Shown here piece after piece: positions 47,423 to 56,353 of a stretch of 64,000 nucleotides of DNA. Positions within the stretch are counted from its first letter, which is position 1, and every line of letters starts with the position of its first letter. Source of the DNA: Leptotrichia sp. oral taxon 218 (lineage in GTDB: Bacteria > Fusobacteriota > Fusobacteriia > Fusobacteriales > Leptotrichiaceae); assembly GCF_018128225.1 (NCBI RefSeq), contig NZ_CP072377.1, positions 1,426,001-1,490,000 of the forward strand. Reading direction: 5' to 3'. The notes under the pieces are model-generated. The model was not told where the DNA came from, did not search any database, and saw nothing but the letters and a program-made list of their open reading frames with translations. Position numbers and translations under genes: made by a program.

Positions 47423-48331
47423 TTACTCACTTTCCTCTTCTTCGCCCAGTCCTTCACCAATATAAACGGATGATAACACCGTAAAGACAAACGCTTGAAC
47501 GATTCCTATAAATAAATCCAAGTATAGTTGTAAAATTATTGTCCAACCTACTGCGAACGAGAAATTTCCTTTTAATAAATTATTTGTCACAGTTTGGAAC
47601 AACTGATGTCCTACAAGGCTGTATAAAAGTCCCACAATTACTAATCCTGCTAACATATTCCCAAATAAACGCATTGATGTATTCAAAACTTTTGAAAAAA
47701 TGTCGACAATATTTAGTGGAAACATAAACCACATTGGCTCAAACAACGATTTTAAATACGCTCTAAATCCGCCTTTTCTTATAGAAACCGTCAAAAACAG
47801 AACAATTACTACAAGTGATAATCCAATTGTCGTATTTGGGTCAGCTGTCGGTGTTCTAAAAAATGGTTTTACTTCCATTCCATGCTGTCCTTTTAAGACC
47901 ATTATTACAAATGGAAACAAAAATCCACATAAATTTGAAAACATTATAAAGGCAAACAGTGCCGCAAAAAACGGAACATATTTCTTTTTATATTTTCCAA
48001 AAGTTGTAAGAAATGTATTTTCAATAAAGTTATAATACTCTTCCATTACAATTTGCATCTTAGTTGGATTGGTAACACTTGCATTTTTTGTTCCCATATG
48101 CACTATAAACATTATTACAAGCATCAAAACCCAAGTGTTTAACACCGTTTGACTCAACGAAAAATTAAAACTTCCGATGACAAAATTAAAATAATGCGGT
48201 GGCTCTACAACTGAACTCGGTGATTCAAAATTAATCGGCAAAACTGTACTTACAACTGCCAAAATAACATTTACAATCACCATCATAAGAAATAAGAGTC
48301 CAATAAATTTAAAAACTTTATTTTTCATCAA
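47423..48331 (-). CDS. atpB: ATP synthase a subunit
   Basis: 302 aa, five or six membrane helices. The essential Arg of the ion path is in SMRLFGNMLAGLVIVGLLY. The C-terminal helix LQLYLDLFIGIVQAFVFTVLSSVYIGEG is typical. N-terminal signal-like helix is present. GGAGG lies 7 bases before the ATG and its own promoter lies upstream. Confidence 0.96.
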   Translation of the reverse strand: MMKNKVFKFIGLLFLMMVIVNVILAVVSTVLPINFESPSSVVEPPHYFNFVIGSFNFSLSQTVLNTWVLMLVIMFIVHMGTKNASVTNPTKMQIVMEEYYNFIENTFLTTFGKYKKKYVPFFAALFAFIMFSNLCGFLFPFVIMVLKGQHGMEVKPFFRTPTADPNTTIGLSLVVIVLFLTVSIRKGGFRAYLKSLFEPMWFMFPLNIVDIFSKVLNTSMRLFGNMLAGLVIVGLLYSLVGHQLFQTVTNNLLKGNFSFAVGWTIILQLYLDLFIGIVQAFVFTVLSSVYIGEGLGEEEESE

Positions 48332-48402
48332 TTTTCCTCCTTTCTTTTAAGAGTTCTTTTTTATTTTGGAGTAAAAAGATTAAAAACTTCACTCGTATAT
48401 TT

Positions 48403-48431
48403 ATTATACTCCAATTATTTTCTTTTTGCAA
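48403..48431 (-). promoter_or_regulatory. Promoter of atpBEFHAGDC
   Basis: On the minus strand TTGCAA (48426-48431), exactly 17 bases, TATAAT (48403-48408). It lies in the 223-base gap between the atpI-like gene and atpB, which holds no gene, so the structural atp genes can be expressed independently of the IStron-containing gene upstream. Confidence 0.7.
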
Positions 48432-48554
48432 ATTTTATTCTTTGTTTAAAATTTCACTTACGCTTGATTTCATTGAGTTTACATTATGCCAAAATCTTCT
48501 AATTTAGATATTTTTAATCTATTCTTTAATAAAAAAAACAGTATTTTATTAATT

Positions 48555-48944
48555 TTAAAATAATTTTTTTTTAATTTTTTTTGAACAATTTCTCAAAATA
48601 ATTGCAATTTTGTAATTTGTCGCTCCAATTCCAGTAAATAAAAGATTTGTCGACACATGATCCACAAAATATCTTTGGCTAATTTTCCCAACAAGAAACA
48701 TTCCAATACAAAAAATCAAAAGTCTTTTCCAAAGCTCAAAATTTCCTCGCAATTTTGCATTACTTTTAAAATACATAATTTTATTTATTCCTGAAATAAG
48801 AAGTCTGACATTTATTAGTGAAATTATTCCCCCAACAAAAAATCCAAAATAAAGTTCCACGATTTTAAAAACAAGTCCAATAAAAAATGCAATTATCGTA
48901 ATATAAATTGAAAGTTTGTAATTTTTTTTAATTTCGATAGACAT
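48555..48944 (-). CDS. atpI: ATP synthase subunit I-like membrane protein
   Basis: 129 aa with four membrane segments (SIYITIIAFFIGLVFKIVELYFGFFVGGIISLINVRLL in outline, then a second pair). Position before atpB and topology fit the AtpI/UncI family, which helps assemble the c ring. GGAGAGA lies just before the ATG, at the end of the atpZ region. Confidence 0.7.
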   Translation of the reverse strand: MSIEIKKNYKLSIYITIIAFFIGLVFKIVELYFGFFVGGIISLINVRLLISGINKIMYFKSNAKLRGNFELWKRLLIFCIGMFLVGKISQRYFVDHVSTNLLFTGIGATNYKIAIILRNCSKKIKKKLF

Positions 48945-48953
48945 ATTCTCTCC

Positions 48954-49333
48954 TTATTTTATATTATTAATCTGCTTAATCAAAGACCAGTATCCAGAAA
49001 CTGCACCTATCACAAGAAATACGACCAAAACTATCGGCTGATCAGTTTTAAACAAGAATTTTTTCAAAAGCATATAAAATCCCATCATAAGAAGTACTGG
49101 CACAGATAAAATATAAACCATATTTGTAGCTAGTGCAAAATATTTGATAAGTTTATTATTTCTTTTTCGATTTCTTTTCTCATTTTCATTATGCCGTCCA
49201 AGTTTTTTTTCAATTTCATAAATTCTTTTTTTCTTTTTTCTTCTTCGTCAATATTTTCTTTCTCTATATTTTTTCCATTCATATTTTTATCTGTATCTGT
49301 ATCTGTACTTTTTTTATTTTCTAACATATTCAT
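48954..49333 (-). pseudogene. atpZ: atpZ-like gene with a homopolymer frameshift
   Basis: The first frame (from 49333) encodes an acidic/basic N-terminus NIEKENIDEEEKRKK and stops at 49130. Another frame then gives RIYEIEKKLGRHNENEKR, KLIKYFALATNMVYILSVPV and a second membrane helix IVLVVFLVIGAVSGYWSLI, ending at 48954. One extra A in the run of seven A (about 49220-49235, minus strand) joins them into one protein of about 126 aa with the two-helix AtpZ/AtpI plan. Either a recent mutation, sequencing error, or slippage-dependent expression. Confidence 0.6.
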
Positions 49334-49345
49334 TTTCTCCCTAAC

Positions 49346-50051
49346 TTATATTTTTTTAAATACAAAAAATATTCTACTCTCTCCAAATTCAGGATTACTT
49401 GCCGTGTCAAATACTTCAAATCCATAATTTTTAGCAGTTTTAACTATCCATTCTAAATCATAAATAAATTTGTACTGAATATCGTTATATTTTCTAAATA
49501 AATTATCATTTAGATTTTCTCTGACAAATAAATCTATTTCCACAAGATGTTTTCTTTGTGAAAGTTTTTCATGACGCCAAATGCTCGTATATTCAGGTTC
49601 TTCATCCAAAAAAATATCATTTTCAAAAATTTCAGAAAAAATATCTTCTGTGACAGCGTCAAAAATCAAAAACCCATCTTTTTTCAAATTTTTAGAACAT
49701 TTTTCCAAAAACTTTTCAAATTCGCTTCCATTTTTCAAATAATTTACCGTGTCAAAATTACAAATAATATTGTCAACTTCGCAAATTTCTCCATTTTCAA
49801 AAGTATTTTCAAAATTTACAATATTTTCTTTTACAAGTTTAAAGTCGCAATTCTCAAGTTTTCTATCAGTTATTTTTTTCTTTGCAATTTCCAACATTTT
49901 CTCCGACAAATCAACTCCAGTTACTGAAAACCCATCTCTCAAAAACCTAACTAAAAACTCTCCAGTTCCACATCCCAAATCTAATAAAGTTCCTTTTTTC
50001 TTAATAAAACTCCTAAGAAAATTATACCAGCTGTCATAATCTACATGCTTC
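49346..50051 (-). CDS. SAM-dependent methyltransferase, 3' exon
   Basis: Main exon of a gene split by IStron B. With the 5' exon (51963-52003) it reads MEHKEFAEIYDVFMKHVDYD then SWYNFLRSFIKKKG, and then the SAM loop LLDLGCGTGEF. VTGVDLSEKMLEIAK gives the acidic residue of motif II, and motif post-I is DNIICNFDTVNYL. Total 248 aa, the size of small class I methyltransferases found in Firmicutes and Fusobacteria. The frame is phase 2 at the junction (AT plus G). The stop is 12 bases before the atpZ start, so it heads this operon. A start at 49978 would lose the N-terminal part of the fold. Confidence 0.85.
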
Positions 50052-50130
50052 CTGAACCTCCCACGACTAAAGTCGCAGGGTTCTAAAATCTTTAAAAATA
50101 TTTAAAAATTTTCTAAGAAGTTTGATAGCT

Positions 50131-51379
50131 TTACACTACCCTTATTCTTTTAGGCGTATTCAGCTCACCTCTATTGTATAGGACACTTAAGTCCACAACT
50201 TTACTTTTCCTTAATATGTTTAATGCTCCATTACAATCCGCATTTATAAGTTTACCTGCACTTGTTTGATATAGTCCTCTTTTTATCCTTTTTCCACTGA
50301 ATATATATTCTTGCGGATTCTCTTTATCATATATCGGAATTTCATCTCCATCAAAGAAACTTGCTTTTGATGTATAACTTTCTTCTTGCAGTTTAAATTC
50401 TATTCCATATAGTTTACATAGATATATTAATTTATCTCTTAATTTTCCATATGGTATATTTACAAAGTTTTGATTATTTATACTTCCAATATTTGAATTT
50501 CTTTGAAAATCTTCATTATATCCTAAAATTATTTTTCCTATATCATTATTAAGACAATAATTTACAATTATTCTTGCTGCTTTTGAAAGATAATCTTCGT
50601 ATACGATTATTTCTCTTTCTAGCTATTCTTTTTTGTCTTAATGTTGTCCGCTTAATCTTTTGCTTATCTTTAATGCTTTGCAATTTTGCATTTATCTTAT
50701 TATAGTATTGATTAATAGATTTTAATTTTCTACCATCTATTATGAATGATGCTCCATTATTAGTTACACAAGTGCAAAGATTGTCTATACCTAAATCAAT
50801 TCCTAGTGCATTTTCTTTATTTAATTCCCTTTGAACTTCTTCTACCTCATAAGTATATTGAATTTCAAAGTACCTAGAATGTTGTTTAGGTATTATTCTA
50901 ATTTCTTTTATCTTCTTGTCTTTTAATACTGGTGGTAGTTTTATTGCGATTTCCTTATGTGTCTTTCTAAATGAATTTGAATAAGGAACTATCAGCATAT
51001 CATCTTTTAATCTAACAAAACCTATAACAAGAGTTGTAAAACCATCTTTATCAAGATATTTAGGTAATTTTATATCTTTAAAATTATATTGACCATTCTT
51101 AGCAAGTTTTAAAAGTCCAAAAAATGATTTGAAACTTCCGTCTACTTCTTTTAGAATTTGCTGAGCCATATTAGAATTTAATTTTTTATAATTATCACTA
51201 TTTTTAAGCATTTTATAGTTTTCGTTATAACTTAAATACTTTTTATTTTGAAAATAGTGTTGTCTAATATTATATATAGCTTCATTAGTTAAGTTCTTGG
51301 CTATATGGCACAAATATTTTAAATTTCTAAACTCTTTTTTACTAAGATGTTTTACTTGTTGTTTTAAAGTTAAATACAT
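50131..51379 (-). pseudogene. tnpB: tnpB of IStron B, frameshifted
   Basis: Starts at the ATG at 51379 (AAGGAGGTG 6 bases upstream), reads MYLTLKQQVKHLSKKEF to LRQKRIARKRNNRI, then a single extra base (around 50618, compare the intact stretch in IStron C) shifts the frame. The lost part, including NYCLNNDIGKIVLGYNEDFQ with the RuvC Glu and NADCNGALNILRK with the last Asp, is still readable downstream to a stop at 50131. This lineage has no Cys zinc ribbon (SFFDGDEIP type). No functional nuclease is expected. Confidence 0.85.
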
Positions 51380-51479
51380 AGATATCACCTCCTTTTCATC
51401 AGAGATATTATACCATGTACTCTACATTTTATTTGTCAAAAAAGTAATATCTTTTATTTATTTTTAAATATTTTTAAAG

Positions 51480-51962
51480 TTTTTAAAACCCCACAACAGC
51501 GGGAAGCGTCGTTCACATAAGTACGCTACTACTTATGCAGTTCTCTCATGAACTTCTTGTTATCTCTAACAAGCACAGACTATATCTTATCCATATCCTA
51601 TTTCAAGGACTTAGGCGAAACCACTTCCAATACCTATCGCTTGTATTGTACTCCCCTCACGAGGGATAGTCGTTGAACTTTCCTTTTCAGGCTTAGCTGC
51701 TGATTGTCTATTATCATGATGTTTAGGATTTAACCTTGCACCATCTAGTATATTTTTTCTGCTTTCGCTACCTTCACACTTATACCATATTTTAACGAAG
51801 GTATTATGTTGTGGTCGTACTAGCTTTAAGAGTTCCCAGCAGTTCAGTTTCTTTGTTGCACGGTTTTGCTCCGTGTCTACATACAAGTTTCCCTATATGC
51901 TTACTAAAATTTTCGTACAATTCATCTCACGACTAAAGTCGCGAGTGTTCTTGTACTATTTA
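51480..51962 (-). ncRNA. Group I intron core of IStron B
   Basis: Conserved elements on the minus strand: CTGGGAACTC, AATCAGCAGCTAAG (51691-51705), GTTCAACGACTA with P7 5' strand (tagtc of the plus strand at 51667-51671) and the S element AAGATATAGTC (51578-51588). The core is well preserved although tnpB has decayed. The 91-residue ORF overlapping it is an artefact of the RNA sequence. P1 may form with GTGAGA of the left-end hairpin and exon TTTTAT. Confidence 0.85.
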
Positions 51963-52003
51963 ATAAAAACATCATAAATTTCTGCAAACTCTTTATGTTC
52001 CAT
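51963..52003 (-). CDS. SAM-dependent methyltransferase, 5' exon
   Basis: 13 codons plus two bases: MEHKEFAEIYDVF and AT. AAAGGTG lies 7 bases before the ATG. Read through without splicing it would end after two further codons at TAG in the intron. The -10 box TATAAT with TG extension is at 52042-52047. Confidence 0.8.
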
Positions 52004-52041
52004 ATTTTTCACCTTTCATTTTTCCTTTAAATTTTAAGTAT

Positions 52042-52047
52042 ATTATA
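52042..52047 (-). promoter_or_regulatory. -10 box for the methyltransferase-atpZ-atpI operon
   Basis: TATAAT (minus strand) in the context TGTGGTATAAT, about 40 bases before the start codon. No strong -35. Confidence 0.45.
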
Positions 52048-52206
52048 CCACAAAATTTTATTAAAAAATATGTTGAAGTTGAGAAATTTAATGATAATAT
52101 TGTATAATAAAAATACTCCGCTCATAATAAAATAAACAGAATATTTCTTTAATAATACTAAAAATTATTTGCTAAACTAGCCTTCAATTCTATCTTCAAG
52201 ATTGGA

Positions 52207-52308
52207 TTAATCATCTGGATCATTTGGATTCAAATCAGTTCCTAAGAAATTAGTCAAATCATCATCGGTTACTACTTTAGTTTCATCATCATCTTTATAT
52301 TTTGACAT
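52207..52308 (-). CDS. Small acidic protein (33 aa), unknown
   Basis: MSKYKDDDETKVVTDDDL to LNPNDPDD, with a strong ribosome site (GAGAGAGGTG, 8 bases before the ATG at 52308) and a possible TATAAT about 45 bases upstream. Very acidic (12 Asp/Glu of 33). It might be a small regulator or a peptide precursor, but nothing in the neighbourhood proves this. The rest of the 52017-52416 interval holds no other credible gene. Confidence 0.5.
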   Translation of the reverse strand: MSKYKDDDETKVVTDDDLTNFLGTDLNPNDPDD

Positions 52309-52416
52309 AGTAAATCACCTCTCTCAATGCTATTTATATTTTGTTTAATTATACCCTCCCACATTTGTTTTTTTCTTAGTTTATATTTTTTTTAACCTTT
52401 TAGTTTTTCTGTCATA

Positions 52417-52887
52417 TCATTCTTTATATTCATCCAAAATAAATTCCTCAATATAAAAATTAGAAATATGTGAAGAGAATCCTTTTATTTTCTGATATTT
52501 CTTTATTTTTCTTTTAGCTTCCAACTTTGACAGATAAACACCTAAAATTCTATGTTTTTCTTTTTCTTGAAAACCAACTGTATAATAAAAATGTGAAAGC
52601 AAATACAATTTTCGATTATTTGATTTAATATGTTTTTCTTCATTTTTCTTGTAATAAGTAGTAGTATAACCACCCTCCCACTGTGAATACTTATCAAGCG
52701 TATATTTTCCTATATAAAATCCGTCCAAATGAGAACAAAATCCCCTTATTTTCTTATATCTCAGCAATGCTTCCATCGCTTCTTTTTTAGTACAATATGC
52801 ACCTAAAAATCTAGTTTCTTCCTCCCATTTATATTTATTATAAACATCTCCGTATTCATAGCCATGCGACAAAATCCAAACTTCCAT
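52417..52887 (-). CDS. Tandem DUF7336-like protein
   Basis: 156 aa from the ATG at 52887 (GGAAAG 8 bases upstream; the longer reading to 52902 starts with TTG). Two similar units of about 70 residues: VWILSHGYEYGD...RFLGAYCTKKEAMEALLRYKKIRGFCSH and LYLLSHFYYTVG...RILGVYLSKLEAKRKIKKYQKIKGFSSH, each ending in F-Y-I-x-E/K-x-x-LD. Alpha/beta proteins of this kind often sit in accessory clusters, some next to toxins. Function unknown. Confidence 0.7.
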   Translation of the reverse strand: MEVWILSHGYEYGDVYNKYKWEEETRFLGAYCTKKEAMEALLRYKKIRGFCSHLDGFYIGKYTLDKYSQWEGGYTTTYYKKNEEKHIKSNNRKLYLLSHFYYTVGFQEKEKHRILGVYLSKLEAKRKIKKYQKIKGFSSHISNFYIEEFILDEYKE

Positions 52888-52920
52888 TTTTTCACTTTCC
52901 AAAACTCTTGTTAAATAAAT

Positions 52921-53148
52921 TTATTTCAAACATTTTGATATAAAACCTTTTGTATAGTAATCTTTTCCGACAATCATCGTTCTAATTTTAAATCCTTCTG
53001 GAAAATCCTTAAAACCTTTATCCAATTTCCTTTTTTCCATAATTTCTTTCGCCTTTTCTTTTGTTGAAAAAAATCCAATTAATTTTTCATCTCCCTGTTT
53101 TGTCCTATGATATAACATATATACTTTTTTTATTTCATTGATTTTCAT
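52921..53148 (-). CDS. DUF7336-like protein, single unit
   Basis: 75 aa: VYMLYHRTKQGDEKLIGFFSTKEKAKEIMEKRK in outline, then GFKDFPEGFKI, matching one unit of the next protein. GGAG lies before the ATG. It is 20 bases after the stop of the 314-aa gene, so co-transcribed. Confidence 0.7.
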   Translation of the reverse strand: MKINEIKKVYMLYHRTKQGDEKLIGFFSTKEKAKEIMEKRKLDKGFKDFPEGFKIRTMIVGKDYYTKGFISKCLK

Positions 53149-53168
53149 TTTTTTCTATCTCCATTACT

Positions 53169-54092
53169 TTAAATTTCTAAAACATAATTTTTGATTCTCA
53201 AAATATCAATTTCAGAAATTTTTATTTTTATTTTTTCAACAAAATGATAATTTTCATCTATCATTTTCAAATAAATATATTCATCAAATATTTCTTCAAC
53301 AATTCCAACTTTAGTTTCATCAAAATAAATATTGTCAATAAAAATAAATATTTTAAATCTCATACAAATTTCTAAAATATCCAAGAAATTTATACTAGAT
53401 ATATTTTGAAAATATTTTACTATATTCATATATTTAATTTTTTCTTCCCCACAAATTTCTGTTATCTCTTTGATATCTTGTTTTCTCACTATTGAAATAT
53501 AGCTATCATCAGAAAATTCTTTTATTTCTTTAAAAACAACAATTTTTTCTCTTTTATCTAGTAAATTTCCTTGAAAAATTTCTCCTGAAAATAATTCTAT
53601 TTTATTCAAAGAACTACAATTTTTTTCATTAATTATAGCATTTACGAAAATTCTTATTTTTTCAATGTAATTCACATCAAAAATTTCTTTAGAAATTACT
53701 TCTAACTCTTGATTTACTATTTCAAAATAGCAGTAATCAATCTCTTTTTTTACAAGATATCCTTTCTCAATATCTCCATTTTTTAAATTTAATAAAATAA
53801 GATATTTTCTTTTTATAATTTCTTCGCATACATCTTCAAATGAATTTATTTTTTCACTTAAATTTTCAAAATGTTGTGTAATTTTTTTTACATTCTCTAA
53901 TTTCTCAATATAATCAGCTTCCAAAATAACTCTTTTAATTTTTTCAATCAAAAAAATTTTTATTCCATCTTCCAAATTATCTGTTCCATACGATTTCAAA
54001 AATAAATAATTTTTAGAAACTTTAATTATTTTACCAATTGAAAGTATGCTATCTTCCAAATGATATATTCCTATTTTTTTATTTATTTGAGT
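53169..54092 (-). CDS. Repeat protein of unknown function, 3' exon (gene split by IStron C)
   Basis: 307 codons in phase 0, beginning TQINKKIGIYHLEDSILSIG. With the 7-codon 5' exon it gives a 314-aa protein. It shows several imperfect beta-rich units of the kind IGKIIKVSKNYLFLKSYGTD, DYCYFEIVNQELEVIS and VGIVEEIFDEYIYLKMIDEN, each ending in a KI...I-I-RI segment. This resembles tandem small-barrel (Sm/SH3-like) modules, but no family is claimed. The apparent TTG start at 54146 lies inside the IStron end and has no ribosome site. Confidence 0.75.
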   Translation of the reverse strand, partial: TQINKKIGIYHLEDSILSIGKIIKVSKNYLFLKSYGTDNLEDGIKIFLIEKIKRVILEADYIEKLENVKKITQHFENLSEKINSFEDVCEEIIKRKYLILLNLKNGDIEKGYLVKKEIDYCYFEIVNQELEVISKEIFDVNYIEKIRIFVNAIINEKNCSSLNKIELFSGEIFQGNLLDKREKIVVFKEIKEFSDDSYISIVRKQDIKEITEICGEEKIKYMNIVKYFQNISSINFLDILEICMRFKIFIFIDNIYFDETKVGIVEEIFDEYIYLKMIDENYHFVEKIKIKISEIDILRIKNYVLEI

Positions 54093-54171
54093 CTGAACCT
54101 CCCACGACCAAAGTCGCAGGGTTCTAAAATCTTTAAAAATATTCAAAAATTTTCTAAGAAGTTTGATAGCT

Positions 54172-55420
54172 TTACACTACCCTTATTCTTTTAGGTGTGT
54201 TCAGCTCACCTCTATTGTATAGGACGCTTAAGTCCACAACTTTACTTTTTCTTAATATATTTAATGCTCCGTTACAATCTGCATTTAATTGATAGCCTTT
54301 ACTTGTTTGATATAGTCCTCTTTTTATTCTTTTTCCACTGAATATATATTCTTTTTGATTTTCTTTATCATATATCGGGATTTCATCTCCATCAAAGAAA
54401 CTTGCTTTTGATGTATAACTTTCTTCTTGCAGTTTGAATTCTATTCCATATAGTTTACATAGGTATATTAATTTATCTCTTAATTTTCCATATGGTATAC
54501 TTACAAAGTTTTGATTATTTATACTTCCTAATATTTGATTTTCTTTGAAAATCTTCATTATATCCTAAAACTATTTTTCCTATATCATTATTAAGACAAT
54601 AATTTATAATTATTCTTGCTGCTTTTGAAAGATAATCATTTATACGATTATTTCTCTTTCTAGTTATTCTTTTTTGTCTTAATGTTGTTCGGGAGGTCTT
54701 TTGCTTATCTTTTATACTTTGTAATTTTGCATTTATCTTATTATAGTATTGATTTATTGATTTTAATTTTCTACCATCTATTATGAATGATGCTCCATTA
54801 TTAGTTACACAAGTACAAAGATTATCTATACCTAAATCAATCCCTAGTGCATTGTTTTCATTTAATTCCCTTTGAACTTCTTTTACTTCGTAAGTATATT
54901 GAATTTCAAAGTACCTAGAATGTTGTTTAGGTATTATTCTAATTTCTTTTATCTTCTTGTCTTTTAATACTGGTGGTAGTTTTATTGCGATTTCCTTATG
55001 TGTCTTTCTAAATGAATTTGAATAAGGAACTATCAGCATATCATCTTTTAATCTAACAAAACCTATAACAAGAGTTGTAAATCCATCTTTAGCAAGATAT
55101 TTAGGTAATTTTATATCTTTAAAATTATATTGACCATTCTTAGCAAGTTTCAAAAGTCCAAAAAATGATTTGAAACTTCCGTCTACTTCCTTTAGAATTT
55201 GTTGAGCCATATTAGAATTTAATTTTTTATAGTTCTCGCTATTTTTAAGCATTTTATAGTTTTCGTTATAACTTAAATACTTTTTCTTATTAAAATAATA
55301 CTGTCTAATATTATATATAGCTTCATTAGTTAAGTTCTTGGCTATATGAGATAAATATTTTAAATTCCTAAACTCTTTTTTACTAAGATGTTTTACCTGC
55401 TGTTTTAAAGTTAAATACAT
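54172..55420 (-). pseudogene. tnpB: tnpB of IStron C, frameshifted
   Basis: Starts MYLTLKQQVKHLSKKEF at 55420 and stays open through LSKAARIIINYCLNND and IVLGYNEDFQRKSN. It is then broken by one extra base around 54535 (ATTAGG where B has ATTGG). The rest, GSINNQNFVSIPYGKL to RGLYQTSKGYQLNADCNGALNILRK, continues in another frame to 54172. The lesion is different from that in IStron B, so the two copies decayed separately. Confidence 0.85.
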
Positions 55421-55519
55421 AGATATCACCTCCTTTTCATCAGAGATATTATACCATGTATTCTACATTTTATCTGTCAAAAAAGTAATATTTTTTATTT
55501 ATTTTTAAATATTTTTAAA

Positions 55520-56047
55520 GTTTTTAAACCCCCACAACAGTGGGAAGCGTCGTTCACATAAGTTCGCTACTACTTATGCAGTTCTCATGGCATATACACT
55601 CCTTAATAAATTAAGGAGATTAGCCTTGAACTTCTTGTTATCTCTAACAAGCACAGACTATATCTTATCCTTATCCTTATCCTATTTCCAAGGACTTAGG
55701 CGAAACCACTTCCAATACCTACCGCTTGTATTGTACTCCCCTCACGAGGGATAGTCGTTGAACTTTCCTTTTCAGGATTAGCTGCTGATTGTCTATTATC
55801 ATAATGTTTAGGATTTAACCTTGCACCATCTAGTATATTTTTTCTGCTTTCGCCACCATCACACTTATACCGTATTCTCACTTAGGTATTATGTTGTGGT
55901 TATACTAGCTTTAAGAGTTCCCAGCAGTTCAGTTTCTTTGTTGCACGGTTTTGCTCCGTGTCTACATACAAGTTTCCCTATATGCTTACTAAAATTTTCG
56001 TACAATTCATCTCACGACTAAAGTCGCGAGTGTTCTTGTACTATTTA
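55520..56047 (-). ncRNA. Group I intron core of IStron C
   Basis: Same order of elements as in IStron B: AATCAGCAGCTAAT, GTTCAACGACTA (plus-strand TAGTC at 55752-55756) and AAGATATAGTC (55656-55666). The extra hairpin CTCCTTAAT-AA-ATTAAGGAG at about 55600-55620 lies after the S element, in the peripheral 3' part of the core. The 61-residue ORF here is an artefact. Confidence 0.85.
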
Positions 56048-56068
56048 ATAAAAAAAATTTACTTTCAT
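56048..56068 (-). CDS. Repeat protein of unknown function, 5' exon
   Basis: Seven codons, MKVNFFY, with GAGAGG 7 bases before the ATG at 56068. Unspliced translation would stop at the next codon (TAA in the intron). Spliced, it runs into TQINKK at 54092. Confidence 0.7.
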
Positions 56069-56104
56069 TTTTCCTCTCTTTCTACTCTAAGTATAAACTT
56101 TATA

Positions 56105-56350
56105 TTAACAAAAATATATTTTTAAAACCCAAAAGAAAAAAAATAAATTTACAATTAAATTTAATACTTTATTTTTTTTATCCCCAAAAATTAACATCGT
56201 GTATTCAAGACTTATAAATTTCATATATGTCCATATTTCATATTCTTTTGAAGTGTTCAAAAAAGATGTAAAAAAAAGTAATTTAACTAAAATAAATATT
56301 CTTAAATAAAAAATTATTACAGTTGATATTTTTGTTTTTGATATTTTCAT
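56105..56350 (-). CDS. Small membrane protein (81 aa)
   Basis: Two hydrophobic segments (STVIIFYLRIFILVKLLFF and LNLIVNLFFFFWVLKIYF). AGGAG lies before the ATG, inside the end of the upstream gene. No family recognised. Confidence 0.5.
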   Translation of the reverse strand: MKISKTKISTVIIFYLRIFILVKLLFFTSFLNTSKEYEIWTYMKFISLEYTMLIFGDKKNKVLNLIVNLFFFFWVLKIYFC

Positions 56351-56353
56351 AAC

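Larger units (their letters stand above)
50052..51962 (-). mobile_element. IStron B: group I intron plus decayed tnpB (1911 bp)
   Basis: Begins TAAATAGTACAAG (minus strand) after host sequence ending TTTTTAT and ends GGTTCAG at 50052. Left-end hairpin CTCGCGAC-TTTA-GTCGTGAG (around 51926-51945); right-end hairpin TGCGAC-TTTA-GTCGTG. Removal joins AT|G AAG CAT and restores the methyltransferase frame. Closely related to IStron C; less so to IStron A. Confidence 0.88.
54093..56047 (-). mobile_element. IStron C: group I intron plus decayed tnpB (1955 bp)
   Basis: Begins TAAATAGTACAAG after host sequence ending TTTTTTTTAT and ends GGTTCAG at 54093. Near copy of IStron B in ends, intron and tnpB. 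Removal joins TAT and ACT, phase 0, restoring the 314-aa frame. Compared with B the intron has an insertion of about 33 bases with its own hairpin near 55588-55625. Confidence 0.88.

Noticed and set aside
49130-49333. Complete 67-aa gene
   Set aside because: The N-terminal half joins naturally to the two-helix half in another frame with one extra A, giving an atpZ-like protein.
51611-51886. 91-residue ORF (and the similar 61-residue ORF at 55696-55881) as a protein gene
   Set aside because: Both lie across the group I intron core. Their conservation is explained by RNA structure (P7, S element); there is no ribosome site.
52079-52108. Plus-strand promoter-like TTGAGA-18-TATAAT
   Set aside because: No gene or terminator lies downstream on that strand; such matches are expected by chance at this base composition.
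54093-54146. TTG at 54146 as the start of the 325-aa reading
   Set aside because: It lies inside the right end of IStron C, lacks a ribosome site, and the first 17 residues are a translation of the end hairpin.
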